This document shows, piece after piece, positions 9,456 through 19,213 of a stretch of 64,000 nt of DNA (positions are counted from its first letter, which is position 1; every line of letters starts with the position of its first letter). The stretch comes from Entomomonas moraniae (GTDB taxonomy: Bacteria; Pseudomonadota; Gammaproteobacteria; Pseudomonadales; Pseudomonadaceae). The notes under the pieces are model-generated. The model searched no databases and was not told the origin of the DNA. It saw only the letters and a program-made list of their open reading frames with translations. The stretch is taken from positions 1,550,001-1,614,000 of the forward strand of contig NZ_CP029822.1 in NCBI RefSeq assembly GCF_003991975.1. The letters are read 5' to 3'. Position numbers and translations under genes: made by a program.

Positions 9456-10157
9456 TCAGCTATATAAACCGACTGCTATTACTTAACTCTGTGTTTACAT
9501 TATCTCTGATAACGTTAAATATCCATCTTATGACATTAAAGACGACGTGGTACAGCAGCTAGTTATTCATAGTAAAGTTCTATTTTTTTGGAATAGAAAA
9601 AAGGATTTAAAGATGTCTATAAACCAAGTTTCATTAGTAATTTTCTTTTTTATCTAGCTTACACATTTTCTTTCTATCTTAGATGTGTTAAAAAAAATAA
9701 AATATGTTTCTATCACGCGTTAGCACTGCAACATTATCAATGATTCCTCTTGTTAATATTCTCTCGACCATATGAGGGTGTATATATAGATGGCATTGAA
9801 AATGGTGGCAAGCTACTATCTATGAATTAATAATATTATCACTATACTTTACAATGAAGGCTTATGGACCGACAACATTCAATATTTCTTACTGATAATA
9901 TTTATAATATAAATACCAATTCTAATCATAAAAACAAATATTAAAACTAGTTAAACCACTTTGGGTACTTAAAAAACATCTTTTCTTTAGCAAAACATTA
10001 ACTGTAATTACAGATAATATAAAAGAGACTTTGCATCTTGATAGTTTCTTAACGCTTTTCCTAAAATACTTATAGTTTTTTAAGCTTAATGTCTTTCGTA
10101 ATTTCCTCTTAGTGTACAGTAGAATTTTATATTATTTCTTGTATACAAAATTCAGAT
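9456..10157. other. Gene-poor intergenic stretch
   Basis: About 700 very AT-rich bases between the argD terminator and the end of the efflux operon. The only coding-like signal is a 14-codon frame at 9613-9657 (MSINQVSLVIFFFI) with a good AAGGA ribosome site 7 bases upstream; it looks like the start of a lost membrane-protein gene. No RNA gene or repeat was recognised. Confidence 0.5.
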
Positions 10158-13100
10158 TTAATCGCTATTTTTTAGTTTTCGGATCCATAGATAAATGATA
10201 GGTGTTGTATAAAGAGTTAATAGTTGAGATACGATAAGCCCCCCTACAATAGTAATCCCGAGAGGCTGTCTTAATTCAGCGCCAGCGCCTGAGCTTATAG
10301 CTAACGGAATAGCGGCGAAAAGTGCAGCAAGCGTAGTCATAATAATAGGCCTAAAACGAAGTAAGCAGCCTTGTCGGATAGCTTCGAGCGGTTTTTTCCC
10401 TTCTAATTCAGCTATTAGGGCAAAATCAACCATCATAATTGCATTCTTTTTCACAATGCCCATTAACATTAAAATACCAATGATACCCATGATAGAGAGA
10501 CTTTGATTAAAAAATATTAACGCTAAAAGAGCACCTAAACCAGCAGAGGGTAATGTAGAAATAACCACAATGGGCAATAAGGTACTTTCATAAAGCATAC
10601 CTAATATGATGTAAATAGTAAGAATAGCCGCAAGAATAAGCCATATTTGTGAACTAAGGGATTTCTGAAACTCTTGTGCACTCCCTTCAAACTTTCCTGA
10701 AATTGTGTCTGGCTTTCCTGCTTTAATCACAGCATTATTGATCGAAGTAACCGCATCACTTAAGGCATAACCTTGCTTTAAGTTAAATGAGATAGTAACC
10801 GAAGGAAATAGCCCTTGGTGGTTGATGGTGATAGGTGCCAAGTTAGAAACAAATTTTCCTAAAAGAGAGAGGGGAACCAGTTCTGTACTGGTGGATGATT
10901 TTACATAGAGATGGTTTAATGCATCAGGTGTCATCTGCCATTGTGGTGAAAGCTCTAAAATCACATAGTATTGATCCAGCTGAGTAAATAGTGTGGCTAC
11001 TTGTCGTTGCCCAAACGAGTCATAGAGCGTATTGTCTATATCTTGGACAGAAACGCCTAATCGAGAGGCCATATCTCTGTCAATTTGTAATGTGATTCTA
11101 TGCGCAGAGCTTTGTTGGTCTGAGGTGATGTCTTGTAATTCAGGGAGTTGTTTAAATACATCTAAGATGATTTTACTCCATTTATTAAGATCGTCCGTAT
11201 TAGGTGTCTGTAAGGTATATTGGTATTGTGTCTTACTTATTTTCCCCCCTATTCGTAGATCTTGCCTTACTTGCATAAATAATTTTATCCCTGTTATTTT
11301 ATCTGTTTCTTTCTGAATCCTTTGCATAATTTGGTTAGCATTAGTTGGGCGTTCACTATAAGGTTTTAGATTAATCATAAAACGCCCTTGGCTCAGTGTT
11401 GGATTTGGGCCAATCCAATAATCAACCACATCGACATCCGTATCTTTCTGGATAATATTGCCTAATACTTGCATTTTTTCTTTCATATCACTGAGAGATA
11501 CATCAGGTGCTGCTTCAGCAACCCCCATAATCAGACCAGTATCTTGTTGTGGAAAAAAGCTCTTGGGAATCGCATAATACAATGAAATAGTAGCAATTAA
11601 AGTAATAATAGTGATAAGCATTGTTAAAGTACGATGCTTTAATGTGCAATTTAATGTGATTCGATAAAAGTGCAATGCTTTATTAAAGAGATCTTCCGTT
11701 TTTTGATAAAGTTTGCCGTGAACTTGTTGCTCATTACTTTTTATGATTAAACTACAAAGCATTGGTGTTATTGTGAGGGAAATAATACCTGACGCGAGAA
11801 TAGCAATAGCTACCGTAATAGCGAACTCTCTAAAAACAAGCCCAATAACACCACTCATAAAAATAATAGGAATGAAGACAGCCACCAATGAAAGAGTCAT
11901 TGATAGAATCGTAAATGATACCTCTGCAGCCCCTTCTATGGCTGCTTGCATTGGTTTTCTGCCCTGCTCTATATGACGCATAATATTTTCCATCACAACA
12001 ATGGCGTCATCCACGACAAAGCCTACAGCAATACTGAGCCCCATAATTGATAGATTATTTAAGCTATACCCCAATAAATACATCACACCAAATGTCATGA
12101 TTAAGGAAAGCGGTATCGTTATAACAGGAATAAGCGTTGCTGTTAAATTACGTAAAAATACAAAAATAACGGCAACCACCAGCAAAATAGAAATAATAAG
12201 GGTAAATTGAACCTCATCAATGGCAGACATAATAGTTTGGGTACGGTCACCCACAATTTGTACACTCACATCTTTTGGAATTTGCTCTATGATGCTAGGT
12301 AGTTTCCCTTTAATAGCTTCTGTAACGGCAAGTACGTTAAAGCCAGGTTGCTTGTGAACATCTGCAATAACGGTAGGTTGTCCCTGTAACCAAGCTGCTT
12401 GCGTTGTATCTTCTACATCATTAATGGCAGAGCCAACATCTTTAATTCGAATGGGCGCACCATCTTTATACGCAATAATCAAATCATTGTATTGGTCAGC
12501 TTGCATGATTTGATCAGTGGTATCTAAAGTAATTGTCTGGTCTTTTCTGTAAAGTGTTCCTTTAGGAATATTAACGGTACTATTATTGATAACTGAACGT
12601 ATTTCCTCTAAAGTCAGTCCATGAGTTGCCAACTTATCAGGATCAATACGAACTCTAACAGCAGGACGCTGCTCGCCGTGAAAATCGATCATACCAACAC
12701 CAGGAACTTCTGATAGCTGTTGTGCTATATAGTTATCTGCATAAGTATCCAATTCAGCAAGTGGTCTTGTTTTTGATGTAAGAGCGATGGATAAAAATGT
12801 TTGCTCCGCAGGATTGACCTTTTTAAAGGTGGGCGGATTCGTCATATCCTTAGGTAGTTTTCCGGATGCAGTGTTTATAGCTGTTTGTACATCTTGAGCT
12901 GCCGCATCAATATTACAAGATAAATCAAACTGCAAAGTTATTTGGGTAACGCCTAATGAGCTTGAAGAGGTCATTGAAGTGACTTGTTGTACACTCGCAA
13001 AAGCTCTTTCTAAGGGTGTGGCTACTGATGTTGCCATAGTTTCAGCACTTGCACCCGATAGTTTTGCTGTTACTTGTATCGTTGGTAAATCAACTTGAGG

Positions 13101-13211
13101 AAGTGGCGCAATAGGTAATTGAAAGTAAGCCACAATACCCAAAAGCATTAACCCGCAGGTGAGTAAGATTGTTGCAATGGGACGGCTGATAAAAAGATTA
13201 GAGAACTTCAT
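10158..13211 (-). CDS. RND efflux pump inner-membrane transporter (MdtB/MdtC/MuxB-like)
   Basis: A proton-driven trimeric exporter of the hydrophobe/amphiphile efflux (HAE-1) group, spanning the inner membrane. Its 1017 residues start MKFSNLFISRPIATILLTCG, with the first of twelve transmembrane helices, then two large periplasmic loops. The TM4 proton-relay aspartates lie in AVGFVVDDAIVVMENIMRH near residue 400. The motif GIVKKNAIMMVDFA occurs near 925. The N-terminal half resembles the MdtB/MdtC/MuxB/MuxC subgroup, which usually has two RND genes in one operon; here there is only one. Its start overlaps the preceding adaptor stop by one base. The substrate is unknown. Confidence 0.92.
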   Translation of the reverse strand: MKFSNLFISRPIATILLTCGLMLLGIVAYFQLPIAPLPQVDLPTIQVTAKLSGASAETMATSVATPLERAFASVQQVTSMTSSSSLGVTQITLQFDLSCNIDAAAQDVQTAINTASGKLPKDMTNPPTFKKVNPAEQTFLSIALTSKTRPLAELDTYADNYIAQQLSEVPGVGMIDFHGEQRPAVRVRIDPDKLATHGLTLEEIRSVINNSTVNIPKGTLYRKDQTITLDTTDQIMQADQYNDLIIAYKDGAPIRIKDVGSAINDVEDTTQAAWLQGQPTVIADVHKQPGFNVLAVTEAIKGKLPSIIEQIPKDVSVQIVGDRTQTIMSAIDEVQFTLIISILLVVAVIFVFLRNLTATLIPVITIPLSLIMTFGVMYLLGYSLNNLSIMGLSIAVGFVVDDAIVVMENIMRHIEQGRKPMQAAIEGAAEVSFTILSMTLSLVAVFIPIIFMSGVIGLVFREFAITVAIAILASGIISLTITPMLCSLIIKSNEQQVHGKLYQKTEDLFNKALHFYRITLNCTLKHRTLTMLITIITLIATISLYYAIPKSFFPQQDTGLIMGVAEAAPDVSLSDMKEKMQVLGNIIQKDTDVDVVDYWIGPNPTLSQGRFMINLKPYSERPTNANQIMQRIQKETDKITGIKLFMQVRQDLRIGGKISKTQYQYTLQTPNTDDLNKWSKIILDVFKQLPELQDITSDQQSSAHRITLQIDRDMASRLGVSVQDIDNTLYDSFGQRQVATLFTQLDQYYVILELSPQWQMTPDALNHLYVKSSTSTELVPLSLLGKFVSNLAPITINHQGLFPSVTISFNLKQGYALSDAVTSINNAVIKAGKPDTISGKFEGSAQEFQKSLSSQIWLILAAILTIYIILGMLYESTLLPIVVISTLPSAGLGALLALIFFNQSLSIMGIIGILMLMGIVKKNAIMMVDFALIAELEGKKPLEAIRQGCLLRFRPIIMTTLAALFAAIPLAISSGAGAELRQPLGITIVGGLIVSQLLTLYTTPIIYLWIRKLKNSD

Positions 13212-14389
13212 TATTGACCTACCTTCACCGCAACATTATCTTGTTTTACTATGTTAACAACGCTTCCTTCTGTTAGACGGTATTGCCCAGAGGTGACGAC
13301 TTGGTCAGTCAATTGAAGACCTTTTGTTACTTGCCGTAAATCCCCCATCGCTGCACCAAGCTCAACATTACGGACATGTGCCTTTTGGTCTTTATCTATC
13401 ACATAAACAAATGGTCCCTCATTACCTTGCTGTATGGCTTGTGCGGGTATAATTAGTGTTTCTTTATCTGTTCTTAAGAGCAGCTTTACACTGATCAAAG
13501 TTCCCGGCCACAGATTTTGTTGTTTATTATCAAAGTTAGCTTTTAAGGTGACCTGCCCACTATTACTCGATACTTGGCTATCAATAAAGGTTAATTTACC
13601 AATGGCGATAGATTTATCGGTATTGGGTTGTAATGCAATCACTTCAACATTATTTTTTTGATTTGCTAATAAAATAGCTGCTAAATTATTTTGAGGAACA
13701 GTGAATTGAATAGAAATCGGGTCCATTTGGGTAATGGTTACGAGCCCTGTATTATCAGACGCATGAACAATACTCCCAACATCTATAAGGCGCTGCCCTG
13801 CACGTCCATCAATAGGTGATTTAATTTGTGTAAAATTAAGCTGTATCTGTGCTTCATCAATAGCTGCTTGATCTGCTTCAATGGTGGCTTTCAAAGTAGC
13901 TACTTGGGCTCTATAAGTATTAACATCTTGTGAAGGACCAGCACCCGCTTGTGCTAATTTACTGGCACGATTATAGCTAATTAATGCATTATTTAATTGA
14001 GCTTTGTCTTTTGCGGCAACCGATTTAGCTTGATCAAGTTGAGCTTGGTATATTTGCGGATCAATCTCGGCTAACAGATCACCTTTTTTGACCGTATTCC
14101 CCTCTTCAAAATAAGTTTTTTGTAACTCACCATCGGCTCTGACTTTTATCATAACAGTATTAATGGCTTTAACACTACCGATCGCTTGTAACCAGATGGG
14201 AACATCTGATGCCTTAACCTGCACTACATTGACCGGCGTCGTAGTTACGGTGGTTGCTTTAGGCGATACGTGCATTTTTAGAAAAATAAAATAGCTACTG
14301 ATAATTATTATAAAAATAGTTACAAACCACTTTTTATGCTGTGTGATAGTCGTTATCATCGTATGACTGTTTTTAGTTGCCATGTACAT
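13211..14389 (-). CDS. RND efflux periplasmic adaptor (MdtA-like)
   Basis: The membrane-fusion protein linking the RND pump to the outer-membrane channel. 392 residues: an N-terminal membrane anchor near 22-40 with no lipobox, a lipoyl half-motif (VRADGELQKTYFEEGNTVKKGDLLAEID), a coiled-coil hairpin around 115-190, the second lipoyl half (SPIDGRAGQRLIDVGSIV) and a beta-barrel. It sits between the outer-membrane factor (5-base gap) and the transporter (1-base overlap), a normal tripartite operon. No adjacent regulator gene is visible. Confidence 0.9.
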   Translation of the reverse strand: MYMATKNSHTMITTITQHKKWFVTIFIIIISSYFIFLKMHVSPKATTVTTTPVNVVQVKASDVPIWLQAIGSVKAINTVMIKVRADGELQKTYFEEGNTVKKGDLLAEIDPQIYQAQLDQAKSVAAKDKAQLNNALISYNRASKLAQAGAGPSQDVNTYRAQVATLKATIEADQAAIDEAQIQLNFTQIKSPIDGRAGQRLIDVGSIVHASDNTGLVTITQMDPISIQFTVPQNNLAAILLANQKNNVEVIALQPNTDKSIAIGKLTFIDSQVSSNSGQVTLKANFDNKQQNLWPGTLISVKLLLRTDKETLIIPAQAIQQGNEGPFVYVIDKDQKAHVRNVELGAAMGDLRQVTKGLQLTDQVVTSGQYRLTEGSVVNIVKQDNVAVKVGQ

Positions 14390-14394
14390 TATTC

Positions 14395-15768
14395 CTAAAT
14401 AGATGTATTACTATTATTAAAACCACCACCTAAGGCTCTAAAGAGATTGACGCTAGACTGTAATACTAAAAGTTTGGTTTGTAGCGCAGTGTCTTGTGAT
14501 TGGTAAAGCGTACGTTCAATCGTTAAAATAGTTAAGAAATCTGTATTACCAAGTCGATACCTAATACGTGCCAAGTTAGCTGCTTCTTTGGCTGATTGTT
14601 CTGCTTGTAGATCAATATGATATGTTTGTTGTAGCTTATCTAATGCCACTAGCTGATTCTCAACATCAACCAGTGCTTCTAAGATAGTCTCTTTATAAGT
14701 TGCAACCAACTCCCTACTGTGTGCATTATCTACCTTCAATTGTCCTGTCAATGCGCCACCTTCAAAAATTGGCATAGTAAGTGTTCCAGTTAAATTCCAA
14801 AGAGGATTACCATTCATGACGTTATTACCCAATAATGAAGTCAGTGATACGTTGGGTAAAAAAGCAGCTCGAGCCACACCAATATCAAAATTGGCTGATT
14901 TTAGACGTGCCTCAGCAGCCGCAATATCAGGCCGATGTGTAATAATACCGCTTGGAATAGCAGTTTTGGGATGAGGTAAATGGATAGATGCCAACCCTTT
15001 TTGTTTTATCAAAAAAGTTTCGGGGGTTCTCCCTGTTAAAATAGCAAGTTGATAAAGTGCTTGTTGGCGTTGTTGTTGTAGCGTGGGAACGGCTGATTGG
15101 AAGGTCTGCATAGCATTTCGTTGTTGAGCAACCTCCAAGTTAGACGAAGAACCAAGAGAAGCCTGTGTTTGGATCAATGTTAATGTTTTTTCAGAATCAG
15201 AAGCTATTTTTTGTGCCAGTTCAATCCGATCATCAAGGGAAAGTATTTGAAAATAAGTATCAACAATTGTGGCAGACAATGTAATTTTCGCCGTTTGATA
15301 ATCTAATGCTGTTGCTTTAGCTAATTCATTTGATGAATTAAAAAGTGCTTGATTTTTACCCCAGAAATCAATTTCATAACTAGCAGCACCTGTCCAATCC
15401 TTAACATTTTTTGTACTATCTTTATCCCTTATATAACTTCCGTTAATACCCAGTGTTGGGAAACGACTAGCTCCTGTCACTTGTGCATTACCTAATGCCT
15501 GACCAATACGATGTGCAGCCGCTTCTAGAGTAAAGTTATTGCTTAAACCTTCTGCTACAAGGGTATTTAGTTCATCTGACCCAAATGCTTGCCACCAAAG
15601 ATCTGAAACCGTTGTACTGGTTTCAATAGCCGGTGTATTAGATAACCATGTGTCAGCTAGTAAAAGTTTTGGCGTCTGATACTTAGGCGTTAACGAACAA
15701 CTGGCTAGTAGAATAAAAGAGAATAATAAACTGATATGTAAACATTTTTTATGATAAAACTGATTCAT
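14395..15768 (-). CDS. Outer-membrane efflux factor, NodT/OprM-type lipoprotein
   Basis: The TolC-like exit duct of the efflux system. 457 residues with a signal peptide and lipobox (LLASC, cysteine at about residue 24), then SLTPKYQTP typical of the NodT family and two OEP repeats. The C-terminal repeat holds ARIRYRLGNTDFLTIL. First gene of the operon. Having the outer-membrane gene first is less common than adaptor first. The promoter must lie in the long region to the right. Confidence 0.9.
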   Translation of the reverse strand: MNQFYHKKCLHISLLFSFILLASCSLTPKYQTPKLLLADTWLSNTPAIETSTTVSDLWWQAFGSDELNTLVAEGLSNNFTLEAAAHRIGQALGNAQVTGASRFPTLGINGSYIRDKDSTKNVKDWTGAASYEIDFWGKNQALFNSSNELAKATALDYQTAKITLSATIVDTYFQILSLDDRIELAQKIASDSEKTLTLIQTQASLGSSSNLEVAQQRNAMQTFQSAVPTLQQQRQQALYQLAILTGRTPETFLIKQKGLASIHLPHPKTAIPSGIITHRPDIAAAEARLKSANFDIGVARAAFLPNVSLTSLLGNNVMNGNPLWNLTGTLTMPIFEGGALTGQLKVDNAHSRELVATYKETILEALVDVENQLVALDKLQQTYHIDLQAEQSAKEAANLARIRYRLGNTDFLTILTIERTLYQSQDTALQTKLLVLQSSVNLFRALGGGFNNSNTSI

Positions 15769-16454
15769 GATAAGCAGATAATATGAGTAAAGTAGTATTT
15801 ATTATAAAAATAACTTTGTATACATCAGTTCATGTGTTTATAAATAAAAGTTTATATTTGTTTTATCATCATGTGATCTATTTAAACCAGTCCCTTTAAA
15901 ACATAGTCAGCATATATCTCGGTTCTTTATGTTCTCTTTTCCAAAGTCTTTTGAATCGCAATTTTATTGCCAACATACCTTGGTTTGGCGGTCTAGTTGT
16001 AATCTCTTAGTAATCAGAGCAAATGATTATTCTACTAGCATTTGTATCCATAGGGCTTAAGTGAATAGCCTGTTATCTTTATACTTGTTGTTAAGAACCC
16101 ATCTATTTTGACAAGGGTATATCCTTGGTATAGCAGCTCTTAGTTTCATAAAGAGAAACAAAATATTTATCTAAAAAACCACACCATAGGTTAAAGATAG
16201 AATTTCTCCTTGCTGCGTAGCTATATCGATAGCGATTTAAAATATATAAGCAAGCTCTTACTCTATTTGTAATCAAGGATAAATAAAATAGCTTCTAGCT
16301 CATCATTAAATATTAAGTGATTTCTATATTTTGTAATTTAAGTTTTTCAATATTTGCTATAGGACTAACAGAAAACTACCCCTCACTCTTTTATAACCTT
16401 GCTGTATACTAATGATGCAATTAGTTCTCATCTTACTATTGATAAAGTAACTAA
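15769..16454. other. Intergenic region upstream of efflux operon
   Basis: About 690 AT-rich bases with no convincing gene, tRNA or regulator. It should contain the efflux promoter (minus strand). It lies next to decayed integrase sequence and may include eroded remains of an earlier element. Confidence 0.4.
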
Positions 16455-16652
16455 TTATAAGCACTCATCCCTAAAAAAAGAAAAGTGAGAAGCTTTAATA
16501 CTGGCTATAGGTTCGCCAATAAAATCTATATCATTAATAAACTTTTTAATAAATACAGCCTAGCTCTTAGCACTTCTTTTAGTTGACATAACTTCTTTTA
16601 AATAATGGATTAAAGCTTCATACGGCGTGTGTTTATCAGCAACTATTAAGCC
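16455..16652 (-). pseudogene. Decayed tyrosine integrase fragment (core-binding domain)
   Basis: Translating the minus strand gives KHTPYEALIHYLKEV, an in-frame TAG, then FIKKFINDIDFIGEPIAS and SHFSFFRDECL before a stop. This is the pattern of the SAM-like core-binding domain of phage integrases: a helix ending YLKEV, then the pl-a-I-t...RDE-L helix. There is no start, no catalytic domain, and one internal stop. It is unrelated to the intact integrase at 17013, so it is inferred to be the remnant of an earlier integrated element at this site. Confidence 0.6.
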
Positions 16653-16762
16653 TTTCTGTGAGAATTTAATAATTCAGCTTTTCGCATAGCCACTCTTTTT
16701 GTCGCCACCAATTGGTAAAATATGGTTAAATTTAGTCAAAAACAGTAAAAATAGCAAGCAAT

Positions 16763-16804
16763 AAAAAACCCTATAATCTTGATTGCTCTTGATTTACAGG
16801 GTTT
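16763..16804 (-). terminator. Long-loop terminator near the prophage boundary
   Basis: On the minus strand AACCCTGTAA pairs with TTATAGGGTT (one mismatch) and is followed by six T. The position between the integrase remnant and the active integrase makes this stretch, together with the next hairpin, a candidate for the attL neighbourhood. The core itself cannot be identified because attR is outside the window. Confidence 0.5.
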
Positions 16805-16805
16805 A

Positions 16806-16826
16806 AAGCTAATTAAAGCTTTTTTT
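16806..16826 (+). terminator. Hairpin with T tract
   Basis: AAGCT, loop AATTAA, AGCTT, then TTTTT on the plus strand. Confidence 0.45.
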
Positions 16827-16964
16827 ATATGGTGCTGAAGATGATCTGCAAACTAATTTCTATTAATATATACAGCCTAATATACACCTATTGCAGCTCA
16901 ATGCTTTTAATTGGTTTTTCTTCTACCATCATACACTAAAACCCTTTACAAGCTCCGCTTTTTT

Positions 16965-16990
16965 GGGGCATATTATGGGGCATGATGCCC
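16965..16990. promoter_or_regulatory. GGGGCAT repeats upstream of the integrase
   Basis: GGGGCAT occurs at 16965 and again at 16977, the second inside the palindrome GGGCATGATGCCC (16978-16990). Direct repeats of this kind are often seen just upstream of P4-type integrases, where arm-type integrase sites lie. That role here is an inference. Confidence 0.45.
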
Positions 16991-17012
16991 TAAAAAAGAG
17001 ATTTCCTCTAAA

Positions 17013-18200
17013 ATGCCAAAAAAAGTAGCCCCTCTAACAGATACTAAAATAAACAAATCAAAACCAAAAGACAAGCCTTATAAATTATCTGATGGCGAAG
17101 GTTTGTATATTGAAATATTCCCCAATGGGTCAAAGTTATGGCGAGTTAAATATATACTTAATAGTAAAGAAAAACGAATAGCACTAGGTGACTACCCTAC
17201 TATATCACTTGCTTATGCTAGAGAGCTTAAACAACAGGTTAAGTTACAGGTAAAAAAAGGAATTGATCCCGTACTTAATAGAAAGATAGAAAAAGAAAGA
17301 TCAGTCACTAATAGCTTTGAATCAATAGCAAATGAATGGTATGAAATTAATTCTGCTCGGTGGGCTGAATCAACAAAGGATAAAATACGGCTATATCTTG
17401 ATAAGGATATATTACCTTTCTTTAAGAATAGAGAAATCGAAGGAATAAAACGAATTGAGTTAGTTTCTTTGGTTAGAAAGTTCGAAGAACGAAAAGCGTT
17501 CGAACCAGCAAAGAAAACGAGACTTTGGCTTAATCAAATATTTAGATTTGCTTTAGCTAAAGGTGTTGTTGATGTAAACCCCGCTACCGATCTTGATGTT
17601 GTGGCTATTCAAGCACCAAAAGTAAAGCACATGCCAAGCGTTAATTTTGATAACCTTAAAGAGCTACTAGAACATGTAAAACAAACACCATGCTCTGCTC
17701 TTTCTAAAGCTGCTATCTATCTTCTTACTTTAACAGGATTAAGACCAGGGGAGCTTCGCATGTGCAAATGGGGTTATATTGACACAGATAATAAAAGCAT
17801 AACTATACCTGCCGATCTTACAAAAACTAGAAAACCTCATACAGTGCCATTGCCTAATCAGGCTTTAAAAATATTAGAAGAAATAAAGCCTGTATCATTT
17901 CATTATGAATATGTCTTTATTGGTAGGGACTTAAAAAAACCTTTTAGTGATATGACTATTAATAAATGTCTAAAAATGGCAGGTTACAAAGATAAGCAGA
18001 CTGGTCACGGCTTCAGGCATTTACTATCAACTGAACTAAACAGTAGAGGTTATAATCACGACTGGATAGAAAAACAGTTGGCCCATGGAGATACTGACAA
18101 GATCAGAGGAACATATAACCATGCTTCTTATTTAGATCAGCGACGTGTAATGATGCAAGAATGGGCTGATAGTATCGACTTTGATTTTAAGGTGTTTTAA
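17013..18200 (+). CDS. int: Tyrosine integrase, P4/DUF4102 type
   Basis: Site-specific recombinase for prophage integration and excision. 395 residues: an N-terminal DUF4102 arm-binding domain (KPYKLSDGEGLYIEIFPNGSK), a core-binding domain at about 100-180, and a C-terminal catalytic domain. Catalytic residues visible are Arg in TGLRPGELRMCKW, the HxxR pair in GHGFRHLLSTEL, the His in QLAHGD and the tyrosine in GTYNHASYLDQRR. All are present, so it should be active. The next gene starts inside its stop codon. It lies beside the tail end of the late genes, far from the cI region. Confidence 0.95.
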   Translation: MPKKVAPLTDTKINKSKPKDKPYKLSDGEGLYIEIFPNGSKLWRVKYILNSKEKRIALGDYPTISLAYARELKQQVKLQVKKGIDPVLNRKIEKERSVTNSFESIANEWYEINSARWAESTKDKIRLYLDKDILPFFKNREIEGIKRIELVSLVRKFEERKAFEPAKKTRLWLNQIFRFALAKGVVDVNPATDLDVVAIQAPKVKHMPSVNFDNLKELLEHVKQTPCSALSKAAIYLLTLTGLRPGELRMCKWGYIDTDNKSITIPADLTKTRKPHTVPLPNQALKILEEIKPVSFHYEYVFIGRDLKKPFSDMTINKCLKMAGYKDKQTGHGFRHLLSTELNSRGYNHDWIEKQLAHGDTDKIRGTYNHASYLDQRRVMMQEWADSIDFDFKVF

Positions 18201-18727
18201 TGGAAAAACTAATATTAATTACTGCCCTTCTCACCTGCAATCTATCTTTTGCTAATGACATTTATTGCAAAGTGGTAGGCATTACGGATGGCGATACAAT
18301 CAAATGCTTAACTGACAATAAAAAGCAGATTAAGGTTAGGCTTTATCAGATTGACGCGCCTGAGAAAAAACAGGCTTTTGGTAATAAATCTAAACAGGCT
18401 TTGTCTGATCTAATATTCAATAAGCATGTAGAAATAAAAGCACGTGGGCAAGATAAATATAAAAGAACCTTAGGGACGGTTTTCGTAACTGAGCTCTCTA
18501 TTTTTTATTGCAAAGCAAAACAAGAAAAACCGTGTGAATCTAAAATAGATGTAAACCTAAAAATGATCAATCAAGGAATGGCATGGTACTACCCTTTTGC
18601 CAAGAAGAATGAGCAGTACAAGCAAGCAGAAGAACAGGCCAAAAAGAATAAAGTAGGCTTATGGGCTGATAAAGCACCCGTAGCGCCTTGGGAGTTTAGG
18701 AAGAAGAAAACCGCCATCAAATACTGA
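18200..18727 (+). CDS. Secreted SNase-like thermonuclease
   Basis: A staphylococcal-nuclease-fold, calcium-dependent nuclease. 175 residues with a signal peptide (cleavage probably after SFA, near residue 18), so the product is exported. Family residues are DGDTIKC, the arginine in VRLYQIDAPE, and the second arginine in DKYKRTLGTV; NQGMAWYYPFA is also typical. The start overlaps the integrase stop by one base, so it is co-expressed with int. Similar nucleases occur on plasmids and prophages; a role in degrading outside DNA is inferred. Confidence 0.85.
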   Translation: MEKLILITALLTCNLSFANDIYCKVVGITDGDTIKCLTDNKKQIKVRLYQIDAPEKKQAFGNKSKQALSDLIFNKHVEIKARGQDKYKRTLGTVFVTELSIFYCKAKQEKPCESKIDVNLKMINQGMAWYYPFAKKNEQYKQAEEQAKKNKVGLWADKAPVAPWEFRKKKTAIKY

Positions 18728-18807
18728 AATATTGCTAATAAGCACAATATACTTTAGGCTTAAAAATACAAAGCTAGATCACATCATAGGAAATGGGAAA
18801 ATAGAGC

Positions 18808-19182
18808 ATGAAAAATATTACTTTCTTTATATTAGATAAATATAACAACACTGAAAAATATGAACATATAGAGGGCCCAATTTTCGAGAACAAAGATGTT
18901 GGATCCTGTCATCTTGCCATGAAATTTGAAAGAGAAGATAACGAAACTTTCAGAGCGCAATATCCTCTAGAAGATATATTAGATGAGTTCACTATCCAAG
19001 TAGAAGATACTTTAGATGAATTAAATGATGCATGTGATAATTCTAAAATAGAATACTTAGAATTAAGCGGTTCTTTGGATGAAATACGCAATGCCTATTT
19101 TCAACTCAACGGTAAAAGGGCATTTAACGAAAAATTTAGAGATGATGATGGAAAATATTATTTTCGATTAGTTATTGAGTAA
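18808..19182 (+). CDS. Hypothetical acidic protein
   Basis: 124 residues, strongly acidic, rich in D/E (for example EFTIQVEDTLDELNDACD), no signal peptide or membrane segment. It lies 80 bases after the nuclease and converges on the UmuD-like gene. I do not recognise a family. Its acidity would suit a DNA-mimic or inhibitor, but that is speculation. Confidence 0.65.
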   Translation: MKNITFFILDKYNNTEKYEHIEGPIFENKDVGSCHLAMKFEREDNETFRAQYPLEDILDEFTIQVEDTLDELNDACDNSKIEYLELSGSLDEIRNAYFQLNGKRAFNEKFRDDDGKYYFRLVIE

Positions 19183-19213
19183 AATATAATTAGAGTGATC
19201 TACTCTTATTCAA

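Noticed and set aside
16750-16860. tRNA or tmRNA gene as integration target
   Set aside because: I could find no cloverleaf or CCA-type end; only hairpins with T tracts are present.
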